Part shown: in pieces, positions 22,956-34,715 of the stretch
Numbering within the stretch: position 1 is the stretch's first letter
Layout of the letters: each line of letters opens with the position of its first letter
Assembly: GCA_029449235.1 (NCBI GenBank)
Contig: JANATG010000011.1
Span: forward strand, 588,001-652,000
Direction: 5' to 3'
DNA length: 64,000 bases
Source: Linnemannia schmuckeri
Taxonomy: Eukaryota; Mortierellomycota; Mortierellomycetes; Mortierellales; Mortierellaceae
Translations under genes and position numbers: made by a program
Notes under the pieces: model-generated
The model's database searches: none
Seen by the model: the letters and a program-made list of their open reading frames with translations, nothing else
Told to the model about the DNA's origin: nothing

Positions 22956-25391
22956 TAAACGAGATGTGCGACCCAATTATCTGCGGCATATTTGAGCAAG
23001 AGACAGTAGACCATGCTCTGCGAATGATGATGTTGACCTTATTTGTCAATGAACAGACCTTATTCACTCTCACTTTCGACGTTCTTCCGAGCTAATTCGA
23101 TCCAAATATTCATATCTCGTCCTGCTCACTCCACAGTTCCCGTGGCAAGCAATAGATCATAAATGCAGTATCGAACAACTTCAGCAAAAGACTGAACTGG
23201 TAAACCTTCGCCATTGAGAACATCCTTGTTTTTGGTCCGCATATTCCGAAGTTATTTCTTCTTCGTCTGTCCTCATGTCCAGTGGAGGGTTGAAAACTGT
23301 GTTCTTGTGAGACTAAAACCAAATGCCACCCGACTGCGAGCTATTTTTTCACCTTGTGGAAGTGGTTTAGGATGTGGAAGGCGAATGCATGCCCTTTGTA
23401 TACGTGTGGGAATCGTCCACCCACATCGATGCCAAGCCCACAAATCCATGGCCACCATGGAGTGTGTGTATATATGTGACTCTATCGGACCACATCAATA
23501 CTAATACGAAAGTTATCGACGGTTACTTCTTTTTTGTGGACTGTGGGCATACCAACATGCAACATATGCACATGTTGTACACAAACAAACAGAGAAAACG
23601 TGGCGATGAAAGGGAGCACAGTGACCCGGCTCGTCTGCCAACTAGCATTCATGCGGTTTTTTTGCCGAGAGAAAAGAGAACAGCGAAGTCGACGAGGATG
23701 ACGAGGAAGAGAAAGACCAGGCCAGGGCTAAGCTCACGCTACACAGCACCTTTGAGCAGGACAGAAGAGACGGACGAATAAGAGCGAATCAAGCAATGGA
23801 AGGAGAGAATGAGCTATTTTATCAAAAAAAACAAGTGTCCTACTCCACACACATACTTTCTATTTTCCGTTTTTTTGCGTCGTTGCGATTGGTTCTTTCA
23901 GGGAGTATGAGGGCCTGAGTTGAAGAAGAACAGTAGGGTTGAGAAGGGTTGAGTACAACGAGGGAGTCCACCCCTCCTCCTTGGATCATTGGACCCTTAC
24001 TTCCGTTCAAGGGGTATCTATATTCTGTGCGACAAAGATAAAAAAACATATAGGCACTGGAAATACCCTTTTTTGTGATTGTCTGCTTATTTTGTCTTGT
24101 TTACATCGGTGCAGGGTCTGTATTAGAGTCATCAGCCAGCGTTGAAAAATTTTCCTGCAAAAAGGGAATGTGGTTTGAAAAGAGAAGAAAATAGGAAAGC
24201 GAAAGAGTGGTACGAACGGGTAAACAGACGCGTCAAATCCACACTATAAAAGAAATAGAAACGACAAAGACATAACTGACAAAAAAATAAAGTCGATTGT
24301 CGTCTTTTTTTTTTCTTCATACGTAGGTCCCTGACTGAACCGCCACTGGCACTGACCAAGCAATCATCCTTCGAATAGCATTCATCATATATATATCAAC
24401 CCTTCCGACGACGACAAAAAATGCGGTCTTCGTTTTCGCTGGCTTGTTGTCGAGTCGTCTGTTGTTATTAAGCATTCATAAGCGACAATGTAAAAAAGAG
24501 GAGAGAAAGAAGGACGCGCTTATGATCACGTTGGCGTTGAATCCGAAGGAGTAAGACTGAAGGAAAGAATGAACTCTGGTTGTCAAGAGATGGATAGGGA
24601 GACGTTACGAGGCATGGCGAGGCAATTCTAAGCATGCCTAGATACGGCGGGCGAAGGCAGAGGTGAGAGGCAGTATCAATGGTAACCTGGTGACTGAATG
24701 TGAAGATCAACTACTTTCTATTTTTTTGGTAGTAGTAGGCGGATGAAAGGTAATAAAAAATATATGAGTAATACAAGACACCGTGCATAGGTATTTGAGC
24801 AAGGGGAAGAGGGGAGGGGGAGGAAACTAGGGATTGCCTCCGACTGGTTTTCTTGCATGGGGCATCAACTTCCTGCTTCTCCAATGCTCTAATGGCCAGG
24901 TAGAGTATGGCAAGGGGTCACAGATTCCAGACAAATTGACAAGGTTGGCACAGCAATTTGAACAGTGGAAAAAAGCAAAGGCTTTCGAACGCGAGGTGAT
25001 GGATGAAATGGGCGAATGATGATGAAGGGAACAGACACCTCAACGGATTGTAAACAAAAATCGGGGAACCTTCCTCCTCCACCACCACCTCGCTACCATA
25101 AAAGCGTCTTTGTGGCCACCCTTTTCCTCTTTTTTCTTCTCTTTTCCGTCTATCACCTTTCGTTTTTTGTGCAACTATCCCTAACACAATAAACACAACA
25201 CCCCTATTCCCCCTACCCTTTCCCCTCTCTCTACGTCGTACAACAGCAGCCACACCGCATCGAACCTCCCCCCATCTTCTCTTTCGCACACAAATACACT
25301 ACTGTTCCTCTTCCACCAGTAAATTCGTATACTTATCCTATTTGCCTTCCCCTCACACACTCCCAACGACAAAAGCGCACCCATCACCATC
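22956..25391. other. intergenic region downstream of the piggyBac relic
   Basis: 2.4 kb with no convincing gene. Short ORFs (up to 135 codons) lack family motifs. The last 300 bp before 25392 is pyrimidine-rich and is probably the leader of the zinc-finger gene. The 5' part may be degraded transposon sequence. Confidence 0.5.
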
Positions 25392-27312
25392 ATGGACCAA
25401 AATTTGGGCAATCCCTTGGCTTTCCAAGAGTCCTTCAGCGGCGACGGATTACTTGGCGAAGGAAACAGCTCTGCCGACGATGGCAACGATGCCAGCGGCA
25501 CCGGCAACGCACTTTTTGACAACGAGATGTTGTTCAACTCGGACAAGCTTCTTTACGTCAACTTTTCCGACGACCTCCTCTCTTCTCTTCGACTGTTTCC
25601 CGGTCTCACCCAAGTCCCTGGAGATATGTGTCTTGTCCAGCAACAGCAACAGCTTCAACAACACAGCGAACAACAAGTCTACTATCAAGCGCCCCTGACC
25701 GACACCTCGGTCCTCGCCTTCCCATTTGAGCACACTTTTGCTCAGCAGCAGCAGTCACAGGAGTATGATGCACGTTATTTGTCGATGCCGCAGTTCTCGA
25801 CACTACAACATATCCCGGAGTCGCGACAAACCCATCAAGCCACCACCACTCCTGACTCACAACAGCAGTTGCAGCAGCATCAAACATCAACCTTGCCATC
25901 TCAACCCCAGCAGTACTATGACTCTACCATCCTAAACGCATTCCACCTTCAGCTGCCTTCCTCCTCCTCTTTGTTGGACGTGAGCAGTGCCACATCTATG
26001 GCGACCACTGCCACCACCACCGCTGGGGTCAGTCATCACCAGCAACACCCCCAGTTATACAATAACGTCCCTCTGAACCAAAATTCTTCTACCCAACGCA
26101 TCCCCATCGACTTTACTATCTTCCGCTCCCCCACTTTTGGCCACCTCTCCCTCTCCAGCCCTGATGAGGGCTCAATGTCACCGACCTCGGAGCGAGGATA
26201 CTTTGATATGCCTGAGAAGCTTTCATCATTTTCGCCATTCTTTCCTCCTTTCTCGTCGACTTACTTGAGTCACAGAGGTGCCGAGTATCTGACGGGTTCT
26301 TTGCGAGACTTTTCAATCTCTCCTGGCGGCGTTCTCTTCGACGGTGCGCCCTGCTCGCCTGCCTCAAGCGCGAGCTCGGCCTCAAGCTCCGTCACGGTCA
26401 CTCCCTATACTACCACCATGTTTTCGCCGACATCTTCTCCCACCGCCACATCTTTAACTACGGCTCCTCGAGCAATCAAAATTCCCTCGTCTGCCAGCGG
26501 GCGAGCGGTCCGAAAGACCACTTCCCAGCAGCAGCTGACTGCTCCTGGTCATAATTCACACCGTCAAGACTCTTCGTTGTCGTCATCCTCAACCTCGACC
26601 GGTGACACTGTTGGTAGTAACTCTCCTACCTTGTCGATCACATCGACCTCTCTTTCTTTCGGTTCGTCGGTCCCAGCTCTGTCTTCTCCCCTGAAGCAGC
26701 AGTTCAATCGCGCCGCGTTCTCAGACGATGGCGATTCGGATGTTCTCAATGAGGAGGAGACCAAGCGCAATCCCAAGCGCAGAAAGCGTATCCGAAAGGC
26801 CGCTCCCAAGCCCGTTAACAAGCCCAAAGGACCTCCAATCACTCTCTACGTAAGTACTTTTGTGGAGAAGCGATTCCTGTCTTTGATTTCTTTCTCAGTA
26901 ATTTTTGATGCCTTTTGCGCTTCGCGTTTTTGTGGTTTTATTAATTTGACTTTCGTTTTGCTTGCCTCATTAGTGCCAATACCCAGGTTGCCAAGTAACC
27001 TGCTCCAGCCACCCCTCAATGGTCCGTCACGCCGAAGCCCATAAATGGCGCGGGCGGTACTCGCCCGTCCGCTGTGAGGCCTGCCAAAGCTCGCTCTCGA
27101 ACGAGTTCTCGGTCCAGAGACATATCCTCCGATCGAGCGAGACGTCGCGGTGCCGCAAGATGAGGGTTTATAGCATCATGAAGTCTGAAACCGAGATTGA
27201 GAACACGGTCAAGTTCTTCCCGACGCGTCCTCATGGCAAGAAGACTGTCACGGTTGACCTGGAGAGGATGAAGGCCAAGTACATTGTGGGATGGCAAGGA
27301 AGGATGGACTGA
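25392..27312 (+). CDS. zinc-finger transcription factor (C2H2 + C2HC)
   Basis: Probable DNA-binding regulator, 598 residues from exons 25392-26849 and 26974-27312. The first 460 residues are Gln-, Ser- and Thr-rich and probably form activation or interaction surface. A basic stretch (KRNPKRRKRIRKAAPKP) resembles a nuclear-localisation signal. The DNA-binding part is exon 2. Finger 1 is C-x4-C-x12-H-x3-H (CQYPGC to HAEAH). Finger 2 is C-x2-C-x12-H-x9-C (CEACQSSLSNEFSVQRH then C), where Cys replaces the last His. The intron falls exactly before the first finger cysteine. The convergent gene at 28700-30787 has the same finger arrangement. Target genes are unknown. Confidence 0.87.
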
Positions 27313-28699
27313 GTGTCTGGCCAATGTGGAGTTGAGAAGGTGGAAATAGGCAAAGGGGGGTATCAGTGAGATATTTTTTACTTTATACTTTTCTGGATAT
27401 GATAAAAATACATACGTATATATAGATGTAACAAGAAAAACGCGAAAACCCTAGACATAGTGTAAAGTAGCATACACAGAAACCATATTGTCTCTCAATC
27501 AAACTGAAGCTATACATACCATTGTCAATGAATTAGCCCCATACCTGCATTACTGGCTCTATGAAGAAATGCGGATTAATTGGTGTTGTTCAAATAAAAA
27601 GAAAAATAGAAAGGGCCACATCTTCAGCGATGTTCTTATGCGCGTTTCGCAACAAGCAAAAGAAAAGGGAAGAGGGGTTGGAGGTCGAGGGGATGCGTTT
27701 ATTAATAGAGTGAGTGAAAATAACTTAATTACGCGTTTTGTTCTCCTTTGGCATGTGCTTTCTCATTTCCCTCTTCTTTTAACTCGCCTTCTAGTTTTTC
27801 CACCTTCTCCATCTCTTATGCCTGTTTTCATCTCTTTTTTTCTATCCCTGCCTCTTTCTTTGTCCGTCAATGTCTTTCACGTATCCAATTGGATAAAAAG
27901 TACGGCTCACCCTAACTCAAAGAAGTTACACCGTCAATCTGTGCCTCACGGAGAACAAAAGTTGAGCATTCCTCTTTCCTGACGTCGTTTGCATTAATGC
28001 AAAGTAATTTTTTCTTTACCTTTTTCTTTTTTCTTTTCTTTTTTTTTTTTCTTTTTTTTGAATGGAAGAAGAGAGATGGCGATGATGACGATGTGCGTAC
28101 ATGAATACAAAACATCAACAGCACCAAAAAATAACAAAATACAACATCAAAAACAACCCCTCCACGAGGACCATTGCATGACATGCATAAAAGAGGGGTT
28201 GGAGGGAAAGAAGAGTGTCGGATGAGACACAAGAGCAAAAGAAGTAAATAGAGCAAGAGGGAGGGGAGGCAAATTGGGAAAGGAAAAGAAAGGGACTATG
28301 ACCAGGATCGCAAAAATAGTTCGCAAAAATCAAGTATGTGAAGGGGTAATATCGCAGTAGGAGCAGTAAGGCGTACATGCAGCAAAAAAACCAACAAAAA
28401 AAAAATAAGCGATGCCGACTGACGACAGACAACGTAAAAAAGCCGGTTAACGACAACAACATGTTCAAGTATACTACGCATGCCTAGTTGCATTGCATAG
28501 GCAATGGTATGCATTGTCAACACTAGAAGGCTACAATGTTTTTGTATGGGTAATAAAACTTTTTAGTATTCTGTAACTTTTTTTTAACTAGGATTATCTT
28601 TTGGGAGTGAGGGTGTGTGAAATAATACAAGAGAAAACCGTGAAAAACAAACGAGGGTATAGAATGGTATATGGGAAAGAAAGGGAGAGAAACACGCTA
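27313..28699. other. convergent 3' region between two zinc-finger genes
   Basis: 1.39 kb between two stop codons. It contains long T/C-rich stretches (28008-28060) and no supported gene. Short ORFs are low-complexity. Confidence 0.55.
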
Positions 28700-30787
28700 T
28701 TACATCTTCTTCTTGCGTCCCAAAAGAGCCTCATCGACGATCATAGAAGAACGCCGTCGCTTCTTGGTTAACTCATCCTCCATCATCTCATCGTGCTGCT
28801 GAAGCATCTCGATGTCGTCCATCATAATCACCTGGTACTGGTGCTGGTACGGGTGATACTGTTGGCTGCGCTGTTGTTGCTGTTGCTGCTGAAGCTGCTG
28901 TTGCTGTTGGAGGGCAGCGGCCTTGGATCGGTCAATCTCTTTGCGAAGCGTGGTCGAGATCTTCTTGCCCATGCGGTTCATGACCTCGTCAAGAGGCTTG
29001 GCCCGGTAGGAACTGATCTCGTAATGGACCTCGGCACCGTTCGAGGTCTTGATCTGACCGATGGTTCCAACTGCACGGCAGATGGAGTCCATGGGCGACA
29101 GATTGATGTGACGCGTCACCGCGTCGCGACGAGAAAGGTTAGACTTGCAGCCGACACAGTTCCAGAGCAGCTTGTCGTGGATCGACTCGATGTGGCGGAC
29201 CAAGACTGCGGGACCTGCGAACCGTTGGCTGCATTTGGGGCACTGGTGTGTTCCTGTGGAACACAGCCCCGACGCAGTGGTGGAGGGAGCTGGAGTGCTG
29301 CATCCGCTGTGGCTGACGGTAGCAGGTGAAGAGGGGATCAAAGCAGACTCCCGGAGGGTCGAGGCGCGCCGCCGGGATACCTCGGACGAGCTCGAGGAGG
29401 TCGAGGACTTGCGCGAGCGGATGATGAGGTTGGAAGACTCACTGTCCCTGAGCTTGACGCGACGCTCATTGGCCAAAAAGTTCTCGTAGAGCGACGATGG
29501 GGCAAATGATGGCGAGGCAGTGCGGGAGGACTGGCGGGAGGAATTTGCAGCTATGTCGGAGTGGGCATAGGAGGACGAGGGCGACTCAAAGAGAGGCGTT
29601 GATGATCCGGAGGAGAAAGATGATTCGACGGGGGATGAGACGAAACCGCAGGGGTAATTGTTCTGCTGTTGTGACTGCTGGTGCCGGTGCTGGTAATGAC
29701 CAGCACGGGCAATGTTGTTGGCAGCGGACATTGAGGGCGAGGCAGCCATGGGAGCGACAGAGGAGGACTCCCATGGACCAGACATAGGCGACAAGGAACT
29801 GTTGAACATCACTGCTTGCTGCTCGGGCTCAGTCGAGGCCATGATCTGGAGCATGGGCTTCCGTTGACGAGGACGCTGGACCTGACTTTGCCTTGGGTGG
29901 TACTGCAATGGCGACAACAGTGCTGGCTGCTGCTGCTGAGACTGAATCATCGAGAAATCGGTGTTCCAAGGAGAAGCCGTGCAGGGAGAGGGAGGAGAAG
30001 TGTGAACATCACCGACAACAGCGGCAACAGTTGCTACTGCTGAACCCTGAAATTGTTGCTGCTGTTGTTGTTCTTCTTGTTGGATCTGAAGGAGTTGGCG
30101 TTGCTCGTTGGTGAGGGGATATTCGATTCCAAAAAGCATGGAGGGGACGACTGGTGTAGCAGAGGAGGAGGGAGAGGAGGCGATACTGGTGTTGTTGATG
30201 GTAGCAGTAGAAGGCGAAGAAGAAGATGAGGTAGAAAGAGATGTCGGTGTAGAAAGGAAGAATGAGGGGCTACTACTGTCGTTATTGATGATATCGCTAG
30301 ACATCATGGAAGATTGGAGTGCTGCAGCCGTCTGCAGAGTGTGAAGCACCCCCTTGAAATCTTCTCGGTCCTGGTCGTTGTTCGATGCCATAATGCCTAT
30401 TGACAGCTCGTCAAGCGAGGGTGCGAAGCCAGAGTCGCGGCGGATGCTAATGAGACTTGGAGGACAGACACTATTGCTGCTATTGTTGCAGTTAGAGGAG
30501 ACAGCCTGGGGCATAGACATGTCGATGCCCTGGAAGTAGGTCTGCTCGCAACCGAGGTCAGAAGGATTGGTGTTGTAGTCCTGGATGGAGGACGACATGT
30601 CAAACATCATTGGCACTTGCAGAGTGTTGTAGGTCGTAGCGGGGTGTTGTGGCTGCTCGCATTGTTGCATCTGTGGTTCCTGTTGTTGTTGAGATGAGGT
30701 GGCGTTGTTGTACATTTGTGGGTGCTGCTGTTGTTGAAAGTGTTGTTGCTGTAGTTGTTGTTGGTGCTGGTGGTGATAGTGTGACAT
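28700..30787 (-). CDS. zinc-finger transcription factor (C2H2 + C2HC), Q/S-rich
   Basis: Probable DNA-binding regulator encoded by a single exon of 695 codons. It starts MSHYHHQHQQQ and is His/Gln-rich, then Ser-rich to about residue 500, typical of intrinsically disordered regulatory regions. The fingers are near 515-575. Finger 1 is C-x2-C-x12-H-x4-H (CPKCSQRFAGPAVLVRH). Finger 2 is C-x2-C-x12-H-x9-C (CVGCKSNLSRRDAVTRH then C). A predicted helix with basic residues (VMNRMGKKISTTLRKEIDRS) follows, then a second Gln run. The end (KKRRRSSMIVDEALLGRKKKM) is a likely nuclear-localisation signal. The finger spacing matches the neighbour at 25392-27312. No intron is evident, whereas the neighbour has one. 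Confidence 0.87.
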   Translation of the reverse strand: MSHYHHQHQQQLQQQHFQQQQHPQMYNNATSSQQQQEPQMQQCEQPQHPATTYNTLQVPMMFDMSSSIQDYNTNPSDLGCEQTYFQGIDMSMPQAVSSNCNNSSNSVCPPSLISIRRDSGFAPSLDELSIGIMASNNDQDREDFKGVLHTLQTAAALQSSMMSSDIINNDSSSPSFFLSTPTSLSTSSSSSPSTATINNTSIASSPSSSATPVVPSMLFGIEYPLTNEQRQLLQIQQEEQQQQQQFQGSAVATVAAVVGDVHTSPPSPCTASPWNTDFSMIQSQQQQPALLSPLQYHPRQSQVQRPRQRKPMLQIMASTEPEQQAVMFNSSLSPMSGPWESSSVAPMAASPSMSAANNIARAGHYQHRHQQSQQQNNYPCGFVSSPVESSFSSGSSTPLFESPSSSYAHSDIAANSSRQSSRTASPSFAPSSLYENFLANERRVKLRDSESSNLIIRSRKSSTSSSSSEVSRRRASTLRESALIPSSPATVSHSGCSTPAPSTTASGLCSTGTHQCPKCSQRFAGPAVLVRHIESIHDKLLWNCVGCKSNLSRRDAVTRHINLSPMDSICRAVGTIGQIKTSNGAEVHYEISSYRAKPLDEVMNRMGKKISTTLRKEIDRSKAAALQQQQQLQQQQQQQRSQQYHPYQHQYQVIMMDDIEMLQQHDEMMEDELTKKRRRSSMIVDEALLGRKKKM

Positions 30788-30962
30788 TCTACGGTATGCA
30801 AATTAAAGGGTATTTGAAAAGAAAGAAAGGAAGGAATGCAAAGAAAAAACGGAGAGACCAATAAAAAAAGTGTTGTCTTTGGGTACGTTTAAAGAAAGAG
30901 GTGAGATGGGGATGGAAGAAGGAGGGAGCTCTCGACTACGAGTAGGGATACACTATGAATGA

Positions 30963-30979
30963 GGGGGGGGGGGGGGGGG
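30963..30979 (+). repeat. G17 homopolymer
   Basis: Seventeen consecutive G residues lie about 180 bp upstream of the minus-strand zinc-finger start, so the promoter's sense strand carries C17. Confidence 0.9.
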
Positions 30980-31609
30980 AGCTATCGGAAACCCCTTATT
31001 ATATGTATAAAACAATGCGATGGTTAGCAATGGGTCAGAGCAATTGGAAGCAATTGACAGTGAAGAAGAACGAAGGTAAAGAGTAACGACGAAGTGAAAA
31101 TGATACAATCGATGAAAGATATCGACGAGCGAGAAAGAGATAAAAGTAGAGAGGGAATGAAAATTGAAGACGAAGTGAAAAGAAAAAAAGGCCAAAGGGG
31201 GAGAACGAGGGTATTATATAAACAAAAAAAGTGTCTGTGAGATCGTCGGTGGGAGATGATTGAAGGTATGAGAACGAAGTAGAGAGAAATAGCGAGGGGG
31301 GGGAGAGTATTGTTCTGTCTGGTGATGAACGTGTGAGTGAGCGAGAGAGAGCAAGTGAAAGAAATGGTGTGTTAAGTAGTGCTCGAGTTCGAGAGAGCGG
31401 GCCAGTGGGCTCGCCGAGGGGCGAATATAACGAATTTCTGGTGTTGTTAGTCTATCCAATTCAATTGGAATCTAGCCTACTCGACCATGCGTGTCATTCG
31501 ACATCGAAGGCTCAATGCATATGCATGTTGGTAGTCTGTGTGTACGACGATTCTTCTCTTTGTTTATGTTTATGTTGTTTATTGTTGTTGTGCCTAGACA
31601 TACATTGAC

Positions 31610-31634
31610 TTTTTTTTTTTTTTTTTTTTTTTTT
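31610..31634 (+). repeat. poly(T) tract
   Basis: There are 25 consecutive T residues in intergenic DNA. Confidence 0.9.
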
Positions 31635-32514
31635 CTCGCAACCTTGCAGATATGTGTGCCTCTTTGTATAGTAAGTTGCATCTAAAGGACCATTGGCATG
31701 TAAACTTGCATCAACAACAGCAAGCACGCACATTGTTGACAACAAAGGAAACAATGCTTTTGCTTATTCATTTCATTTCATTCGTTCATTTTTTACCAAT
31801 TCGTCCGTCAACTCCATTGTTCAATTGAAGATACCACTACATCTTCTTGTAGACTTGACCCATCAGCAACAACAGGATCATCATCAGCATGATCAGCAAT
31901 TTCCGTAAAGAAAGCATTGACACATGAACACTCACTCGCCATCTCGTCTTGACTACTAACAAATCACGGCTATGTTTGCTTCCCTCTCTGTTCGTTCGCT
32001 CTCCTTCATGACCTACCCGTCACTTCGTTAACAACTGTCCTTGTCTTGTGTCATGAAAAATCGCATAGTTGCCCTGCGAGTATCTGGGCCGATTAGAGAA
32101 GGTCCTCCAAAGGCAAAAATAATGATGTGATGACAACAGGAACGAGATAAAGCTCAATGAACGCAACATATCTCGTCCAACCAACTCTATTTCTTCTACA
32201 AATTCATTCCCGTGCTCAGTATGCTTAGTGTCTGTTGCCCATTATTTTTGTGGTGTCCTTGTTATTGTCACCATTCATAATGACTATCCAATTCATCCGC
32301 CACTCAGTCATTCATTCAATCGGTCGGACACCGAAAGTACATACGGACAACAATTGAAGCAACCACCGCAAAAAAAAAATTGACAAGAATAAAAGAAATT
32401 TCACACTATGCAGCTCACAAGATAAGCCCTTAGAGGCAGGGCCTGCCACTGCACGGAAAGGGACGGTGTTGTATGTAATCCATAACGCATGTTACCCTTG
32501 CACTAAGGAAAAAG

Positions 32515-32613
32515 GGCGTGTGTAATGTATGTATGTGTGGGCTCCGCATGCGAAGAGAGGGAAGCACAGTCCAAGTGTTATTATTACATACACACACTTA
32601 CATACATTCACGC
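32515..32613. repeat. imperfect inverted repeat
   Basis: The left arm (GGGCGTGTGTAATGTATGTA, from about 32514) and right arm (about 32589-32613) pair over roughly 24 bp with a 2-base gap. They flank about 50 bp. It could form a hairpin but is built from TG/CA-rich simple sequence. Confidence 0.5.
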
Positions 32614-33454
32614 CCATCACATTTTGTGTGTTTGTGTGTGTCTCGTACCATTCTTCCATGCCCTGTGGTTCCAAAGTGTTTTTTTGTCCCCAAAAAGACC
32701 TGCATGGAAGGAATTTAGGGTGAATGCGGGGAGGACGGGGGAAAGGGAGGGTCTAGGTGTCGGAGCACAAAGAAATTAACGCACGCGCTTGAGTATTCAT
32801 TTCCTCTAAAACTACGCTACAATCGACAGGTTGATAAAGTATCGACCCTACCTCATGGGACTATTTTGTTTGTTGTATGACCCATTTGTTGACAGGAGAT
32901 AGAGAAAGAGATGAAGAGAAGGGGGCACGGGGAGGGAAAGGGAGAGACTAGGAGATAGAGAAGGAGAAGGAAGGGAGGGTAACGTTGCCTGGTACCTTTC
33001 GTCCTTTAGGCCCAACGCACGTAAGACTGGCGGCAAATGTTAGATGAAAGGGTTAAAAGGAAAAAGGCAAGGGCGAAGAATGAGGGGTAGTGAGAATAAA
33101 GAAGGGAGATAGAGCGAAAGTACGAGATAGAAGCAGGGAAGGAATGAAAAGAGAGCTGAACGTCCACGCACCTTCTGCGGGGTCTAGGAGACAGCAAGGA
33201 GCGAACCCGTCAGTCCACCTGTGCATCTGTCAAGCAAACCAGTAAGGATAACCGACAAGGCTACAAAACTACGAAGAATGAAAAGAATGAAAGATGAAGA
33301 ATGAAGGACAGACATACAGACAGACAGAGACAGACAGAGAGAATGAACCGAAGAGTATGAAAAGTGGCGCGGCAGATAGAGATTTTGAAAACTAGATGTC
33401 ATTAAACCAATGATCAGCGACGCGTCTTTCCCAATCATTATTCGACGATTGATA

Positions 33455-34559
33455 CAGTAGGTCAAAAAATTGTTGCAGTGTTTTTACATTTTTTCTTTTT
33501 TCTTATTTTTCAAGATAACTTCTCTATCTCGCCTATCCAGCCCTTGTAATACTAAAGAAAGCCCATTCATTCAGGAATGCTATAAGAAAAGTCCCATAGC
33601 ACTGTGATCATTTGTTGTAGAGAAATGACTAGAAAGATCAAGACTGGTCATTGCAACAATTTTTTGACTAGCCTACTTCAATGTCATAAATACTTTGTAT
33701 ACCCTCCTTTTACCTTCAAGACTGTATGGACACGATGTGACGCGGATGCACATATACTAAAGAAAAAATGAAGGGAAACTGCTATGTAGAAAATCAACCT
33801 GACTACGCAGTGAAGTTACATGGAGTTTGTGCGTAATTGCACTTTTTTCAACTTTAAAACATTGCTTCTGCTGCAGGACGCGTCTAATTGACGATCTAAT
33901 GGCACATTCTGATAAAGCACTTTTACTCGGGCCTTCAATAAGAAGAAGGAGTAAAAGGATCCAAGCATTCAGACTGAATTGCACAAGATATACCGATATT
34001 ATAGTAAAAATGCCTCTTTTTAACTCTTTTTGCAATTGTGCTTCTGTTATTCTTTGTTCGACCTTAAGACACTTATTAAAGATTGAACTCAGGGTGCTAT
34101 ATCAGGATGTGCCATTAGATCGTCAATTAGACGCGTCCTGCAGCAGAAGCAATGTTTTAAAGTTGAAAAAAGTGCAATTACGCACAAACTCCATGTAACT
34201 TCACTGCGTAGTCAGGTTGATTTTCTACATAGCAGTTTCCCTTCATTTTTTCTTTAGTATATGTGCATCCGCGTCACATCGTGTCCATACAGTCTTGAAG
34301 GTAAAAGGAGGGTATACAAAGTATTTATGACATTGAAGTAGGCTAGTCAAAAAATTGTTGCAATGACCAGTCTTGATCTTTCTAGTCATTTCTCTACAAC
34401 AAATGATCACAGTGCTATGGGACTTTTCTTATAGCATTCCTGAATGAATGGGCTTTCTTTAGTATTACAAGGGCTGGATAGGCGAGATAGAGAAGTTATC
34501 TTGAAAAATAAGAAAAAAGAAAAAATGTAAAAACACTGCAACAATTTTTTGACCTACTG
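33455..34559. mobile_element. 1105 bp TA-flanked foldback (Tc1/mariner-type MITE-like) element
   Basis: The termini are CAGTAGGTCAAAAAATTG and its exact reverse complement, each abutted by TA (33453-33454 and 34560-34561). That is the target duplication of Tc1/mariner elements. Arm 33455-33907 is perfectly complementary to 34107-34559 (453 bp). With two mismatches the arms reach 33920/34094 (466 bp), leaving a 173 bp centre. Within each arm a second inverted copy of the terminal motif (33649-33676 and 34338-34365) delimits a 222 bp sub-unit. ORFs inside (up to 123 codons) show no DDE transposase motifs, so it is non-autonomous. Near-identity of the arms implies recent formation or continuing gene conversion. 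Confidence 0.85.
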
Positions 34560-34637
34560 TATAATAAAAAAATAAAAAAAAATATGATCACTAATGATGA
34601 TGATGATAGTAAAAAATGTCCAATGGTCAACTGCGTT

Positions 34638-34715
34638 TGAATGAATGGGCTGAATTATGAATGAGTGAATGAATGGGCTGAGTTATGATTGAATGAATGA
34701 ATCGTTGAATGAATG
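34638..34715 (+). repeat. short tandem repeat, GAATGAATGGGCTGA-like units
   Basis: Two roughly 30 bp copies (TGAATGAATGGGCTGA followed by TTATGA) are followed by GAAT-type repeats. Confidence 0.65.

Larger units (their letters stand above)
30788..33454. other. gene-poor region 5' of the zinc-finger gene
   Basis: 2.7 kb without a supported gene. It holds a G17 run (30963-30979), a T25 run (31610-31634), an imperfect inverted repeat (32515-32613) and GACA-type microsatellite near 33305-33340. The proximal part is probably a long promoter/leader. Confidence 0.5.

Noticed and set aside
31381..31440. GC-rich segment with GAGTTCGAGAG resembling a tRNA T-arm
   Set aside because: No acceptor stem, anticodon arm or D-arm can be folded around it.
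33300..33345. GACA/CAGA repeats considered as a CRISPR-like array
   Set aside because: Repeat units are 4-8 bp simple sequence without spacers, in a eukaryotic genome.
33757..34198. ORFs of 92 and 123 codons inside the foldback element as transposase genes
   Set aside because: They run through the palindrome on both strands and lack helix-turn-helix or DD(E/D) motifs.
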